Notes: generated by a model from the letters alone, not told the origin. A stretch of 64,000 nt of DNA from Opitutaceae bacterium (GCA_027490995.1 JAIXWY010000011.1:1540469-1604468), one strand, 5' to 3'. Counted from the stretch's first letter, positions 18,490 to 27,811 are shown. A program made the numbers and translations.

Positions 18490-19005
18490 TCAACCCGCCA
18501 CCCGCGCGGCCATCAAAGCCAGTAACTCATCCGTCGGCGCATCCAGCGTCGGTATGTCCGCCGCCACCGGTCCCGGCACAAAGGCATAGCGACAGGCTCG
18601 CAACGAGGCGGCCCGCAGCAGTGCCGCCTCGCCGGGCGCCGTGTCCGACGACTGAGCGCCGATCAATTGCCCGTCGGCCAACGCCAGCGACACCCGGATC
18701 CCACCCGGGGCATCGAGCTGCAAATGCCCCGACTTTCCCGTCAGCGTCATCGCCCGTACAATTTCCAGTAAAATTTTGGGCGTGCACGGTCCGGTCAGCA
18801 CCGCAACGTCCGTCCGCTCTCCTTCGGTTCCCTGCGCCAAGGCCTTGGCCCGCTGCGCCGCCCGGGTCGCCTCCTTGATCCAACCTGCTTCGGCGTAGCC
18901 CGAGGCGAGTTTCAGATAGCCATGCGCATCAGGATTCTCTGCGAGTCGGCGCTCGTGGGCGCTGAGCTCACAAAGGAGATCCAAGGAGGGAGAGGTGTCG
19001 GCCAT
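18490..19005 (-). CDS. DUF4388 (PATAN-type) domain protein
   Basis: 171 residues, cytosolic. The N-terminal part (LAENPDAHGYLKLASGYAEAGWIKEATRAAQRAKALA) looks like one TPR-type helical pair. From about residue 75, TPKILLEIVRAMTLTGKSGHLQL followed by ALADGQLIGAQSSDTAPGEAAL is the pattern of DUF4388 domains, which occur in bacterial signalling proteins. It stops 20 bases before the receiver protein, so the two form a likely signalling pair. The exact role is unknown. Confidence 0.72.
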   Translation of the reverse strand: MADTSPSLDLLCELSAHERRLAENPDAHGYLKLASGYAEAGWIKEATRAAQRAKALAQGTEGERTDVAVLTGPCTPKILLEIVRAMTLTGKSGHLQLDAPGGIRVSLALADGQLIGAQSSDTAPGEAALLRAASLRACRYAFVPGPVAADIPTLDAPTDELLALMAARVAG

Positions 19006-19118
19006 GACGGGTCAATGCACGGTTCGCGCCACCGCCGGGCAGGCACGCCGCAGGAGGAAGCGCCTCCCTCCGTGGTGCACTCAGCCCGGCCGCAGAGGAC
19101 CGTGCCCGACGTTGATCG

Positions 19119-21200
19119 TCACCGACGGATCGAGTCTTGAGCCGCAATTCCGGTTCCGCCGCGCGCCGCGGCCGCCCGCAGAAAGCGGTGATTGATCGGA
19201 CGCCGCTGCTCCGGACTCAGGGGCGGCAGTTCTGGCAGGCTCTCGATGCGCAAGTCGTTCACATAGGCCCGCGCCATGGCACGGAGGGTATCCCAGCGCT
19301 CCGCCAGGAAGAGCGCCGGTGCATCCGTCTTGTCTCCGTGAAACGCGATGGGGGCAGCGGCCGCGATCTGCCGCAAGAGGGATCGCCACTCCGTCATCAG
19401 ACGGTCGATGTCCCCCCGCCCCGCCGTTTCCTGAGCCTCCGCCAGCACGCGGAGCCTCTCCCCTTCGACGCGCGCCTTGACCACCTCCGCCGCGCCGTAG
19501 CCGTACTGCGGCGGGATGCCGTTGACCAAGTAGCCGTCGATCGAAAAGCGGTGAAAAGCCTTCTCACACACCGCGGACAGTCGCCCGAGGATCCGCGGGT
19601 TCGTACCCGCAAAGCGCTCGCCAGAAAAGAGATTCGCCAGATCGAAGATCAGCGCATCCAGGGGGTAGCGGCGGTCCTCCAGACCCACGGCGATCGCCAG
19701 ACCCTCGGGGCCGAGGAAGGAGGCGACAATCTGCCCGCGGGGCGTGAGCCGGAGTTCCCGATCCAAGACTCCGGTCCGCTGCAGTTGCCAGAGCAGCGTG
19801 GGCTGCGGCGAGAGCGCGAGGCACTCCGCACGCCGCGCACAGCCTGAACAGGCCGGGAAGGGATTCTTCTCCCGCCGCACCAAGCGCGCCCGTCCCGTGT
19901 CGGTGCGCTGTTCACAGGGCAGCGTTCCCGGCGCCAACGCGCTGGTCTGTTCGAGGCCGAGAATCAGGGGTTCATCCGTGAAGAAGCGCTGTCGCAGGTC
20001 CGCCGCCAGACCCACCGCCGTCTCACCCGCCCGCAGTTGGCGCAGGAAAAAGGCCCACGGCAGCGGCGCCCCGCGCTTCAGGCGCATCTGCGCGGCCCGC
20101 CGCAGCCGCGGGGTCGAGCTACTCACCAGCACGTACCCCGTCTCATCCAGTCCGCGTCGGCCCGCGCGACCGGCCATCTGCAGCAATTCGTGGGGCTCGA
20201 TTTCGTGGTCTTGCTGACCGTGATGGTACGAACCCGCCGTGATCATCACCGAACGCAGCGAGAAATTGATGCCCGCGCTCAAACCCAAGGTGGCGACCAC
20301 CGCCCGCAGCTGACCGGCCTTGGCCAGCGGCTCGATCACTCCCGCACGTTGGGCGTACGTCAAACCGCTGTGGTGATAGGCCACCCGGGCTTTGATGAGC
20401 TTCGCCAGCGCCGGGCCGCACAGATCCTCCTGCTCTTGGGTCAGGGTCAAGGGCTCCGGCAAGGGCATCTCCCGCGCGAACTGCCGCGCCAGCCGCTCCG
20501 CGTCCTGCCGGTGCGGCGCGAAAACCAGCACCGGACCCAGCCCCTCCCGCAGCGCTCCCGCCACGCGCCGCGACCAGAATCCTTCGATCGTGCGCGGGAG
20601 TCCGTGCACGAGGTCGTCCGCCTCGACTTCCTCCAAGGGCACCGGCCGGAGCTTGGTCTGCACCACCACCACGTCCCGCCCAAGTCGCCGCAACCATGCT
20701 GCCACGTCCTCCGGATTGCCGACCGCCCCGGAAAGTAGCAGGAGCTGCGTCTCCCGAGCCACCGACATGATGACCCCTTCGTAGTGCGAGCCCCGGTGGG
20801 GGTCCGCCAGCCATTGGTACTCATCGACTACGAGGAGCCGGAACTCCGGCCCGGTCTCCCTCCCGCCCGTTACGCGGTGCTGCACCGCCTCCAAGGTCGC
20901 CACCACCAAGGGCGCCCCGGGATCCACGGTCACGTCACCCGTGGTAATGCCGGCCCGCCACCCGCGGGCCCGCCACTCCGCGAATTTGTCGTTCGCCAGC
21001 GCCCGCGTGGGCACCGTGAAGAGCGAGCGGCGCGAAAAATTGGTCTGCTCCGCCCAGCGCTCAAAAACGTAGGTTTTTCCCGCTCCGGTGGGCGCGTCCA
21101 CGATCACGTCCTTCCCGGAGCGCAGGGCTTGGATCGCCTCCGCCTGCCACCGATCAGGAAGGACCAGCTGCTGCAGACTGGATAGCTCCTCAAGACGCAC
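19119..21200 (-). CDS. Ski2-like DEAD/DEAH-box helicase with Cys cluster
   Basis: 693 residues. Motif I is APTGAGKT (36-43). Motif II is DEYQ (126-129) in place of DEAH or DEVH. Motif III is SGA, and motif VI is QMAGRAGRRGLDETG, typical of Ski2/Hel308-type superfamily 2 helicases. A compact CSGCARRAEC group plus a nearby Cys (LPCEQR), around residues 425-455, suggests a metal-binding site. The C-terminal third is helical without a clear family match. The ATG at 21200 is divergent from the epimerase gene with 128 bases between. Likely a nucleic-acid helicase; substrate not known. Confidence 0.82.
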   Translation of the reverse strand: MRLEELSSLQQLVLPDRWQAEAIQALRSGKDVIVDAPTGAGKTYVFERWAEQTNFSRRSLFTVPTRALANDKFAEWRARGWRAGITTGDVTVDPGAPLVVATLEAVQHRVTGGRETGPEFRLLVVDEYQWLADPHRGSHYEGVIMSVARETQLLLLSGAVGNPEDVAAWLRRLGRDVVVVQTKLRPVPLEEVEADDLVHGLPRTIEGFWSRRVAGALREGLGPVLVFAPHRQDAERLARQFAREMPLPEPLTLTQEQEDLCGPALAKLIKARVAYHHSGLTYAQRAGVIEPLAKAGQLRAVVATLGLSAGINFSLRSVMITAGSYHHGQQDHEIEPHELLQMAGRAGRRGLDETGYVLVSSSTPRLRRAAQMRLKRGAPLPWAFFLRQLRAGETAVGLAADLRQRFFTDEPLILGLEQTSALAPGTLPCEQRTDTGRARLVRREKNPFPACSGCARRAECLALSPQPTLLWQLQRTGVLDRELRLTPRGQIVASFLGPEGLAIAVGLEDRRYPLDALIFDLANLFSGERFAGTNPRILGRLSAVCEKAFHRFSIDGYLVNGIPPQYGYGAAEVVKARVEGERLRVLAEAQETAGRGDIDRLMTEWRSLLRQIAAAAPIAFHGDKTDAPALFLAERWDTLRAMARAYVNDLRIESLPELPPLSPEQRRPINHRFLRAAAARGGTGIAAQDSIRR

Positions 21201-21328
21201 CCCGTGACCGTAGATCTCCCACCGCCGAGGTCAACCGGGGGCTCCAGTCCCACGCCGCTTTCGTCTTCCGTCGGCGTGCCGTTCCGCTATCTCTCTGTCC
21301 CCCACCGACCTCCCACTCCTGACCGTCC

Positions 21329-22387
21329 ATGCCCCCCGTCCTTCTCGTCACCGGCTCCTCCGGTCTCATCGGCTCCGAGGTCTGCACCTATTTTTCGCGG
21401 GAGCTGGGCTACGCCGTCCACGGGGTCGACAACAACCAACGCGCCGTATTTTTCGGACCGCAGGGCGACACGCGATGGAATCAGGCCCGTCTCGCGCGGG
21501 AATTGCCGGGCTTCACGCACCACGAACTCGACATCCGCGACCGCGCCGGGGTGCTGGCTCTCGTGCGCTCGCTCCGGCCCGCCGTGATCGTCCACACGGC
21601 CGCCCAGCCGTCCCATGACCGCGCGGCCGCGATTCCGTTCGACGACTTCGACACCAACGCAGGCGGCACACTCAACCTGCTCGAGGCCGCCCGCCAAGCC
21701 TGCCCCGAGTCGCCGTTCATTCACCTGAGCACGAACAAGGTCTACGGCGACGCGCCCAACCGGATCGCGCTGCGCGAGCTCGACACCCGCTGGGAGTTCG
21801 CCGACCCAGCGTTCGCCGAGGGCATTCCCGAGACCTTCACGATCGACCAGTCAAAGCATTCTCTCTTCGGCGCCTCCAAGGCCGCGGCGGATCTGATGGT
21901 GCAGGAGTACGGTCGCTACTTCGGGATGCCGACCTGCTGCCTGCGCGGCGGCTGCCTCACTGGTCCGCGCCACAGCGGCGTCGAGCTCCACGGCTTTCTT
22001 TCCTTTCTGGTGAAGTGCAATCTCGAGGGCAGACCGTACACGATTTACGGATACAAAGGAAAGCAGGTCCGCGACAATATCCACGCGCTCGACGTCGCCC
22101 GCTTTATGGCAGCGTTCGTGGGCCAGCCGCGTTCGGGCGAGGTCTACAACCTCGGCGGGGGCAAGGCCAACAGCACCTCCATTCTGGAAGCATTTGCGCT
22201 CGTCGAACGGTTTTCGGGCAAGCGGCAAGTCTACACGTACTCCGACCAAAATCGGAGCGGAGACCACATCTGCTACTACTCTGATCTGCGCAAGATCAAG
22301 GCGCACTTCCCGGGCTGGGACATCACGCAGTCGCTGGAGGAAACCGTGCGCCAGATTGTTGAGGCGTGGCAGACGCGGCAGGCCTGA
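21329..22387 (+). CDS. NAD-dependent epimerase, CDP-paratose 2-epimerase type
   Basis: Extended SDR of 352 residues acting on a nucleotide sugar. The Rossmann motif is TGSSGLIGS near the N-terminus. The [44 protein letters not shown] and [11 protein letters not shown] blocks are characteristic of the CDP-paratose/tyvelose 2-epimerase group. The usual YxxxK reads FGASK here, with Phe in the Tyr position; I recall relatives with the same SLFGASK stretch, so this may be normal for the subgroup. The leader is almost purely C/T. It precedes a GT2 glycosyltransferase, pointing to polysaccharide or glycolipid synthesis. The natural substrate is not proven. Confidence 0.82.
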   Translation: MPPVLLVTGSSGLIGSEVCTYFSRELGYAVHGVDNNQRAVFFGPQGDTRWNQARLARELPGFTHHELDIRDRAGVLALVRSLRPAVIVHTAAQPSHDRAAAIPFDDFDTNAGGTLNLLEAARQACPESPFIHLSTNKVYGDAPNRIALRELDTRWEFADPAFAEGIPETFTIDQSKHSLFGASKAAADLMVQEYGRYFGMPTCCLRGGCLTGPRHSGVELHGFLSFLVKCNLEGRPYTIYGYKGKQVRDNIHALDVARFMAAFVGQPRSGEVYNLGGGKANSTSILEAFALVERFSGKRQVYTYSDQNRSGDHICYYSDLRKIKAHFPGWDITQSLEETVRQIVEAWQTRQA

Positions 22388-22554
22388 GGCTCCGTCATAC
22401 CGCAGCCACTGCCGCCCATGCCGAAGGAGCCACTGAGCCCCCGCCCCGCTCGACGCAGCCCCCGCCGTTTCTGCTGAGTACGGCACCCGCCCGCGCGTTA
22501 CGTTCCCGTATTTCTTCCTCCCGTCTTCTGCCTGATTCGACCTTCCGATCTGCC

Positions 22555-23310
22555 ATGTCCGCACCGCTTCAGTTATTTTCGGTGGTGATCCCTGCCCGCG
22601 ACGAGGAGGAGTCTCTGCCCGGGACGCTGCAGGCGTTGTTCGAGGCTTTCTCGGCCGCAGGGGTACCGCACGAGATCGTGGTGGTCGACGATGGCTCGCG
22701 GGACGGCACGTGGGCCGTGCTCCAGGGACTGCAGGCCGGACCCGTGCCGACGCTGCGGCCAGTCCAGAACCTGGGTGCGCACGGTTTTGGTCGCGCCGTG
22801 GTGCACGGGCTCAACCACAGTCGCGGCGACGCCGTGGTGATCATGATGGCCGATGCCTCGGATTCACCGGATGATGCGTTGGGCTACTGGCGTCGGCTGA
22901 ACGAGGGCTTCGACTGTGTCTTCGGGAGTCGCTTCGTGCGCGGCGGGCGCGTGGAAGATTACCCCCGCGTGAAGCTGCTACTCAACCGGATCGCGAACGC
23001 CTTCATCCGGGCGATGTTCGCGATTCCACTCAACGACACCACGAACGCCTTCAAGGCATACCGCCGCACCGCCATCGATGGCTGTCGCCCGTTCTTGTCA
23101 CCCCACTTCAATCTCACGGTCGAGATTCCGCTCAAGGCGATCGTGCGGGGATATTCCTGGACGACGATGCCCATTTCTTGGCGCAACCGCCGCCACGGTG
23201 TGGCCAAGCTGAAGATCAAGGAAATGGGCAGCCGCTATTTTTTCATCTGCATGTACGTCTGGCTGGAGAAATACTTCAGTCGCGGCGACTACCGGAAGTC
23301 GGCCGACTGA
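22555..23310 (+). CDS. GT2 glycosyltransferase, polyprenyl-phosphate mannosyltransferase type
   Basis: 251 residues from the ATG at 22555 (MSAPLQLFSVVIPARDEEES); upstream codons of the open frame are low-complexity. GT-A features are VVIPARDEEESLPGTL, VVVDDGSRDGT and the metal-binding-type IMMADASDSPDD. No C-terminal membrane segment is seen, so it resembles soluble dolichol/undecaprenyl-phosphate sugar transferases. It probably moves a sugar from a nucleotide donor to a lipid carrier at the inner membrane face. It lies 167 bases after the epimerase and may act with it. Confidence 0.82.
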   Translation: MSAPLQLFSVVIPARDEEESLPGTLQALFEAFSAAGVPHEIVVVDDGSRDGTWAVLQGLQAGPVPTLRPVQNLGAHGFGRAVVHGLNHSRGDAVVIMMADASDSPDDALGYWRRLNEGFDCVFGSRFVRGGRVEDYPRVKLLLNRIANAFIRAMFAIPLNDTTNAFKAYRRTAIDGCRPFLSPHFNLTVEIPLKAIVRGYSWTTMPISWRNRRHGVAKLKIKEMGSRYFFICMYVWLEKYFSRGDYRKSAD

Positions 23311-23322
23311 TCGTCTGGCCGC

Positions 23323-23345
23323 TCCCGCGGGCCTCCGGCGCGGGA
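23323..23345 (+). terminator. Hairpin after the GT2 gene
   Basis: TCCCGCG (23323-23329) and CGCGGGA (23339-23345) form a perfect seven-pair stem with a nine-base loop, 12 bases after the glycosyltransferase stop. There is no T-tract. The GDSL gene converges from the other side. Confidence 0.45.
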
Positions 23346-23424
23346 CGGAGTTTCTCCAGCGACGCGCCTTTCCACCGGGCCGCGGACTCGGCTCCGCCAC
23401 GGACTGCCGGTCGTCTCCGCACGA

Positions 23425-24174
23425 TCACGGCACCAGCCACGGACGCACCAGGGGCGCCCAGAGCTCATAGCCTTTTCGATTCATGTGAAGCTTGTCCGCC
23501 ACGAAGATGTCCGGCTTCGGCAGGCCATCGGCGCCGAGCATCACGACATTCACATCGAGAAACTGATTGCGCGGATCCTGCTCAAGGTACGCGCGCACCT
23601 TGGCGTTGGTCTCCAGCATGAGGTCCCGCTTGGCCCACCTCGCCGGGTTCAGCGCGAGCGAGAGAAACAGCACCCGCGCTTCGGGCAACTCGCGATTGAT
23701 CCGGTCCACAACCCGGCGCACGTCCGCCACCACCTCGTCGACCGGGACTCCGCCATTGATGTCGTTGGTGCCCGAGTAGATCACCACCTGCCGCGGACGA
23801 TACTGCAGGATAACGCGATCGAAGTGGCGGACAAGGTCCTTGACCCTCGAACCGCCGAAGCCCCGGTTCATGACCCGCAGGCCCGGGTAGTCGGTAGCCA
23901 GATCCTTCCAGAGCCGAATCGAGGAACTCCCCGTGAAGACGATCGGGCGCTCAGGCGCCGGATGCGCCGCATCCTCCGCGGCGAACGCGAGCATTTCCTT
24001 GGCCCAGCGGTCGTCCGCGGCCAGCGCCGGGAGCACGATCGAGGTTGCCGGAGCTGCCGCGGTGGAGGTGGCGAGCGGGGTCGTCTCTGCCGCGCGCGCG
24101 ATTCCGGCTAACAGCAGGGCAAAGAGAGCGGCAAGGGTCGGGGTGATTCGGGGAAGGAAAGCAAAACGACTCAT
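23425..24174 (-). CDS. Secreted GDSL/SGNH-type esterase
   Basis: 249 residues from the ATG at 24174 (MSRFAFLPRI), which gives a clean signal peptide (ALFALLLAGIARA, cut near Ala29); the longer open frame to 24249 lacks one. SGNH blocks are the nucleophile region FTGSSSIRLW (likely Ser84), block III YSGTNDINGG with the oxyanion Asn, and the catalytic Asp-His in DKLHMNRKGYELW. The usual GDS reads GSS. It probably hydrolyses an ester or acetyl group outside the cytoplasm. The substrate is unknown, and no neighbour gives a clear hint. Confidence 0.83.
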   Translation of the reverse strand: MSRFAFLPRITPTLAALFALLLAGIARAAETTPLATSTAAAPATSIVLPALAADDRWAKEMLAFAAEDAAHPAPERPIVFTGSSSIRLWKDLATDYPGLRVMNRGFGGSRVKDLVRHFDRVILQYRPRQVVIYSGTNDINGGVPVDEVVADVRRVVDRINRELPEARVLFLSLALNPARWAKRDLMLETNAKVRAYLEQDPRNQFLDVNVVMLGADGLPKPDIFVADKLHMNRKGYELWAPLVRPWLVP

Positions 24175-24192
24175 GCGAGTACCCTTGCGTTT

Positions 24193-24221
24193 CGCGCGCG
24201 GCAAGTCGAGCGCCGCGCGCG
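24193..24221 (-). terminator. Ten-pair hairpin between the pseudouridine synthase and esterase genes
   Basis: CGCGCGCGGC (24193-24202) and GCCGCGCGCG (24212-24221) are perfect inverted arms with a nine-base loop. The hairpin lies after the pseudouridine synthase stop (24343) and only 18 bases ahead of the esterase ATG (24174), so it either ends the upstream transcript or sits in the esterase leader. Confidence 0.45.
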
Positions 24222-24342
24222 GCACCCCACCCTTGAATCCGCCCCACAAGGGCGCAGTGGGCTTTACCGTCGGTGTAGCGGGGCCCGCGCGATGCCCTGT
24301 GATGCGACGCGGCGGCGCCCCCTCGCCACGCCCGCATCGGCG

Positions 24343-24969
24343 CTAGTGGGCGGGCGGCGGAAGGACGGCGACTCGATCGACCTGCCTCCACGCGCCGGGC
24401 TTGAGCCCGAGATCAGTCAGGGTGAGTCGACCGATGCGCGCCCTGACGAGCCGCAGCGTCGGATGCCCCACCGCCGCCGTCATGCGCCGCACCTGCCGAT
24501 TCTTGCCCTCGGTGAGTTCGAGGGCGATCCACGCGTCTGGAACGGTCTGGCGCTGCCGGATGGGTGGATCGCGCGGGGGCAACGCCGGGGCCGGATCCAG
24601 CCGCCACGCCCGGCACGGACGGGTGCGATGCCCAGAGAGTTCCAGCCCGCCGCGCGCCAAGCGCCCTAAGGACGCATCGGTCGGCACGCGTTCAACCTGC
24701 ACCCAGTACTCGCGCGGGTGGCCTTTTTCCGGATCCAGCACGCGCCCAATGAGGTCCGCTTCGTCCGAAAGCAGGAGCAATCCTTCCGAGTCTGCGTCCA
24801 GCCGACCGACCGGATAGATGCGCGCGGGGAGCCCGAAGTCCGCGAGCGTCCGCCACCGCGAGCCAGGCTCGGGCGTGAACTGCGAAAGGACGCCATAAGG
24901 TTTGTTGAATGCCACCACCACGCTGCCAGCGAGTAGGCGGATTCCTTCGTTCGTCGCAATCCCCGTCAC
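24343..24969 (-). CDS. rRNA pseudouridine synthase, RsuA/RluE family
   Basis: 208 residues. The catalytic block is YPVGRLDADSEGLLLLSDEAD, with the nucleophilic aspartate at about residue 58. FNKPYGVLSQF near the N-terminus and LELTEGKNRQVRRMTAAVGHPTLRLVR near the C-terminus are the other family blocks. There is no N-terminal S4 domain, which fits RluE (23S U2457) more than RsuA/RluB. It isomerises one uridine in rRNA. It is divergent from the MDR gene, with only 43 bases between starts. Confidence 0.88.
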   Translation of the reverse strand: MTGIATNEGIRLLAGSVVVAFNKPYGVLSQFTPEPGSRWRTLADFGLPARIYPVGRLDADSEGLLLLSDEADLIGRVLDPEKGHPREYWVQVERVPTDASLGRLARGGLELSGHRTRPCRAWRLDPAPALPPRDPPIRQRQTVPDAWIALELTEGKNRQVRRMTAAVGHPTLRLVRARIGRLTLTDLGLKPGAWRQVDRVAVLPPPAH

Positions 24970-25012
24970 CGCGATGGTTGCCTCCCGTCGTCTCCTCCGT
25001 CAGTGCTGAGGG

Positions 25013-26011
25013 ATGCGCGCCGTCCAGTTCACCGCCCTCAACCAACTGTCCCTCGCGACGCTCCCGTCACCGGTGCCGGGCCCGGGCGAGGTCCGCGTGC
25101 GGCTCCGCGCCGCGGCCCTCAACCACCGCGATCTCTGGATCAAGCTCGGCCAGTATGCCGGCATCACGTACCCGTGCACGCCCGGGTCAGACGGCGCCGG
25201 AGTGGTCGAAGCGGTGGGTCCGGACGTCGACCGCACCTGGCTCGATCGCGAGGTGATCATCAATCCCAGCTTCGACTGGGGTGACCGCGAGGAGGCGCAG
25301 GGACCCCACTTCTCCATCCTCGGCCTGCCCCGCGCAGGGACGTTGGCGGAGGAGATCGCGGTGCCGGTCGCACAGCTGTCTCCCCGCCCCGCCCACCTGA
25401 GCTGGGTCGAGGCCGCCGCGCTGCCGCTGGCGGGTCTCACGGCGTATCGCGCGCTCTTTTCGCGCGCGCGCCTCGAGCGAGGCGACCGGGTGCTGATCAC
25501 CGGCATCGGGGGCGGAGTGGCGCTGGCCGCGCTGCAGTTCGCCGTCTCGCTCGGAGCCGAGGTCTGGGTGACATCGGGCTCGGCCGACAAACTTGCCCGT
25601 GCCTTTGCGCTCGGGGCGCGGAACGGCTTCGACTACCGGGATCCCGCTTGGCCGCAATCCGCCGTGCGCGCCGCGGGTGGTCCATTCTCGGTCATCGTCG
25701 ACAGCGCCGGTGGGCCGGGCTTCGAGTCGCTTGTCGATGTGGCCGCTCCCGGTGCCCGGATCGTATTTTTCGGAGCCACGGCGGGGAATCCCCCCACACT
25801 ACCGTCGCGCAAGATTTTTTGGCGACAGCTCTCGCTGCTCGGATCGACCATGGGCAGCCCGCACGACTGGTCCGCGATGCTCCGCTTCGTGGAGGAGGAG
25901 CGCATCGCCCCGATCGTGAGCGAGGTCTTCCCGCTCGCCGACGCGGGTACGGCATTCGAGCATCTCGCGGCCGCGGGGCAGTTCGGCAAGGTCGTCTTGC
26001 AGATGGAGTGA
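25013..26011 (+). CDS. Zinc-independent MDR oxidoreductase (quinone oxidoreductase-like)
   Basis: 332 residues. N-terminal GroES-like fold with GPGEVRVRLRAAALNHRDLW and YPCTPGSDGAGVVEAVG. The nucleotide-binding Rossmann segment is VLITGIGGGVALAALQFA. The catalytic zinc cysteines and the GHE motif of alcohol dehydrogenases are absent, so it should be an NAD(P)H-dependent quinone, enone or similar reductase. The substrate cannot be told. The upstream GAGGG lies only a few bases from the ATG. The GAF histidine kinase follows 44 bases later. Confidence 0.8.
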   Translation: MRAVQFTALNQLSLATLPSPVPGPGEVRVRLRAAALNHRDLWIKLGQYAGITYPCTPGSDGAGVVEAVGPDVDRTWLDREVIINPSFDWGDREEAQGPHFSILGLPRAGTLAEEIAVPVAQLSPRPAHLSWVEAAALPLAGLTAYRALFSRARLERGDRVLITGIGGGVALAALQFAVSLGAEVWVTSGSADKLARAFALGARNGFDYRDPAWPQSAVRAAGGPFSVIVDSAGGPGFESLVDVAAPGARIVFFGATAGNPPTLPSRKIFWRQLSLLGSTMGSPHDWSAMLRFVEEERIAPIVSEVFPLADAGTAFEHLAAAGQFGKVVLQME

Positions 26012-26055
26012 TCCGCCCCCCGCGTCGCCCCACGTCTCTCGCCGCCGATTGTCCT

Positions 26056-27771
26056 GTGTCTGCTCCCGTGCTCGAAGCATCGCTTTACCGGCTCGCCGCC
26101 CTCGCCACGGAGGTCGATGATCCCACGATCGCGCTCCGGCGCATCCTCGAGGTGCTGATCGGGCACTTTCGCGCCGACTCCGGATCCATCGCACTGCTCA
26201 ACCCGGATACCGGCCGCCTCGAGATCGAGGCTCAGCAGGGACTGCCCGAAGACTACCGCGAGGTCACGCTGCGCCTTGGCCAGGGCATCACCGGCTGGGT
26301 GGCCTTCCACGGCAAACCGCAGTTTGTCCCCGACGTTCGCCGCGACGCCCGGTACGTCCGCCTCCGCCCGAGCGTGCACTGCGAAATCGCCGCGCCCATG
26401 GAGGAGCACGGCCAAGTGCTGGGGGTGGTGAACCTCGACAGCGACCGGCCCGACGGTTTTACGCGCGACGACCTCGACGCGCTGATTCGCTTGACGGCGC
26501 AGGCGACGGCGGTGCTGCAACGGCTCTGGCAACTGCAGCAGCTCCGCGGCAAGGCGCGTCAATTCGAGTCACTCATCGGCATCGGTCAGGCCTTGGTCGC
26601 CAAGGTCGAAGAGCGCGATCTGTTCGAGACCGTCACCCGCGATGCGCGACTGATCATGCAGGCACGCGCCTGCGGACTCTACCTGCACGATCCCGCGCGC
26701 GGTGCACTGCGGCTCGTTGCGCTTTCCAATCCTGACTCGACACTCGCGACGCAGCCCGGTCCCGCGGACGACCTGCCTTTGGAGACGAGTGCGATTGGCG
26801 CGGTCATTCACACCCGCCGCGCCTTGGAGTTCGCGAACATCCAGTCGCCGGAGTACGTCGACGTGGTCGATCTCCCCGTAGATCAGCGGCTGCGCTCCCT
26901 GCTGGCGACACCGCTGGTCTTCGAAGGGGAAGTGCTCGGCGTGCTCGCGATCTTCACCGAACAGATTCATCGCTTCAACAACGACGAGAAGCGGCTCGGC
27001 GCCACGCTCGCCTCGCTGGCCGCCGTTGCGCTCCAGAATGCTCGGCTTTACGCTCGCGTATTCCGCAGCGAGGAGTCGCTGCGCAAGAACGAACAACTCA
27101 CCACGCTCGGCCTCCTCGCCGCGGAGATCGCACACGAAATCCGCAATCCGCTCACGGTCATCAAGCTGCTCTTCGGCTACCTGAACCTGGAGTTCCCGAC
27201 CGACGACCCGCGGCGCACGGACGTGCGCGTGATCGGGGAGAAGCTCGATCAGCTGGAGGCGATCGTTTCCCGCGTCCTGCAGTTCGGGAAGGCACCCGCG
27301 AGCCTGCATGCTCCATGGATCCTCGCCGATCTCGTCGAGGACACCGCCCTGCTGATCCGCCTGAAGCTCGCACAGGGGAAGATCTCGCTCCGGGTAACCG
27401 CGATTCCTCGCACCCTCGTCGTCGAGGTGCACAAGGGTCAGATCCAGCAGGTGCTGCTGAACCTGCTCTTCAACTCGACTCAGGCGATGCCGAACGGGGG
27501 AACCATCACGCTGCAGACCACGACCGAGGAACGCGCGGGCGGAGGCCGCATGGTCCATATCGACGTCACCGACACGGGTTCCGGCATCCCGGAGCGGCTG
27601 CGCGCCCACATCTTCGACAATTTCCTCTCCGGTCGCCCCGATGGTACCGGACTCGGACTCGGCATCGCCAAGCGAATCCTGCTTTCTCACTCGGGCGACA
27701 TCCAGCTGCTCGCGACCAGCTCCACGGGCACGACGCTGCGGCTGACGTTGCCGCTGGCCTCGCCATCCTGA
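26056..27771 (+). CDS. Soluble GAF-GAF sensor histidine kinase
   Basis: 571 residues from the GTG at 26056; the frame is open upstream, but that part overlaps the MDR gene and is Arg-rich shadow. GAF domain 1 spans about 10-160 (DSGSIALLNPDTGRLEIEA, ITGWVAFHGKPQFVPDV). GAF domain 2 spans about 170-330. The H-box AAEIAHEIRNPLTVIK puts the phosphorylated His near residue 360. The N-box LLNLLFNSTQAM is near 465, with DTGSGIP near 505 and GTGLGLGIAKRIL near 531. There is no membrane segment, so it is cytosolic and senses an internal ligand. No response regulator is adjacent. Confidence 0.88.
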   Translation: MSAPVLEASLYRLAALATEVDDPTIALRRILEVLIGHFRADSGSIALLNPDTGRLEIEAQQGLPEDYREVTLRLGQGITGWVAFHGKPQFVPDVRRDARYVRLRPSVHCEIAAPMEEHGQVLGVVNLDSDRPDGFTRDDLDALIRLTAQATAVLQRLWQLQQLRGKARQFESLIGIGQALVAKVEERDLFETVTRDARLIMQARACGLYLHDPARGALRLVALSNPDSTLATQPGPADDLPLETSAIGAVIHTRRALEFANIQSPEYVDVVDLPVDQRLRSLLATPLVFEGEVLGVLAIFTEQIHRFNNDEKRLGATLASLAAVALQNARLYARVFRSEESLRKNEQLTTLGLLAAEIAHEIRNPLTVIKLLFGYLNLEFPTDDPRRTDVRVIGEKLDQLEAIVSRVLQFGKAPASLHAPWILADLVEDTALLIRLKLAQGKISLRVTAIPRTLVVEVHKGQIQQVLLNLLFNSTQAMPNGGTITLQTTTEERAGGGRMVHIDVTDTGSGIPERLRAHIFDNFLSGRPDGTGLGLGIAKRILLSHSGDIQLLATSSTGTTLRLTLPLASPS

Positions 27772-27811
27772 CGCTACCGCCGCTCCCGGACCCTACCGAC
27801 CCCTTTTGCCC

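Noticed and set aside
17264..18589. 441-residue plus-strand frame opposite the two-receiver protein
   Set aside because: Composition is Arg/Gln/His-rich without motifs, as expected for an antisense frame in GC-rich DNA.
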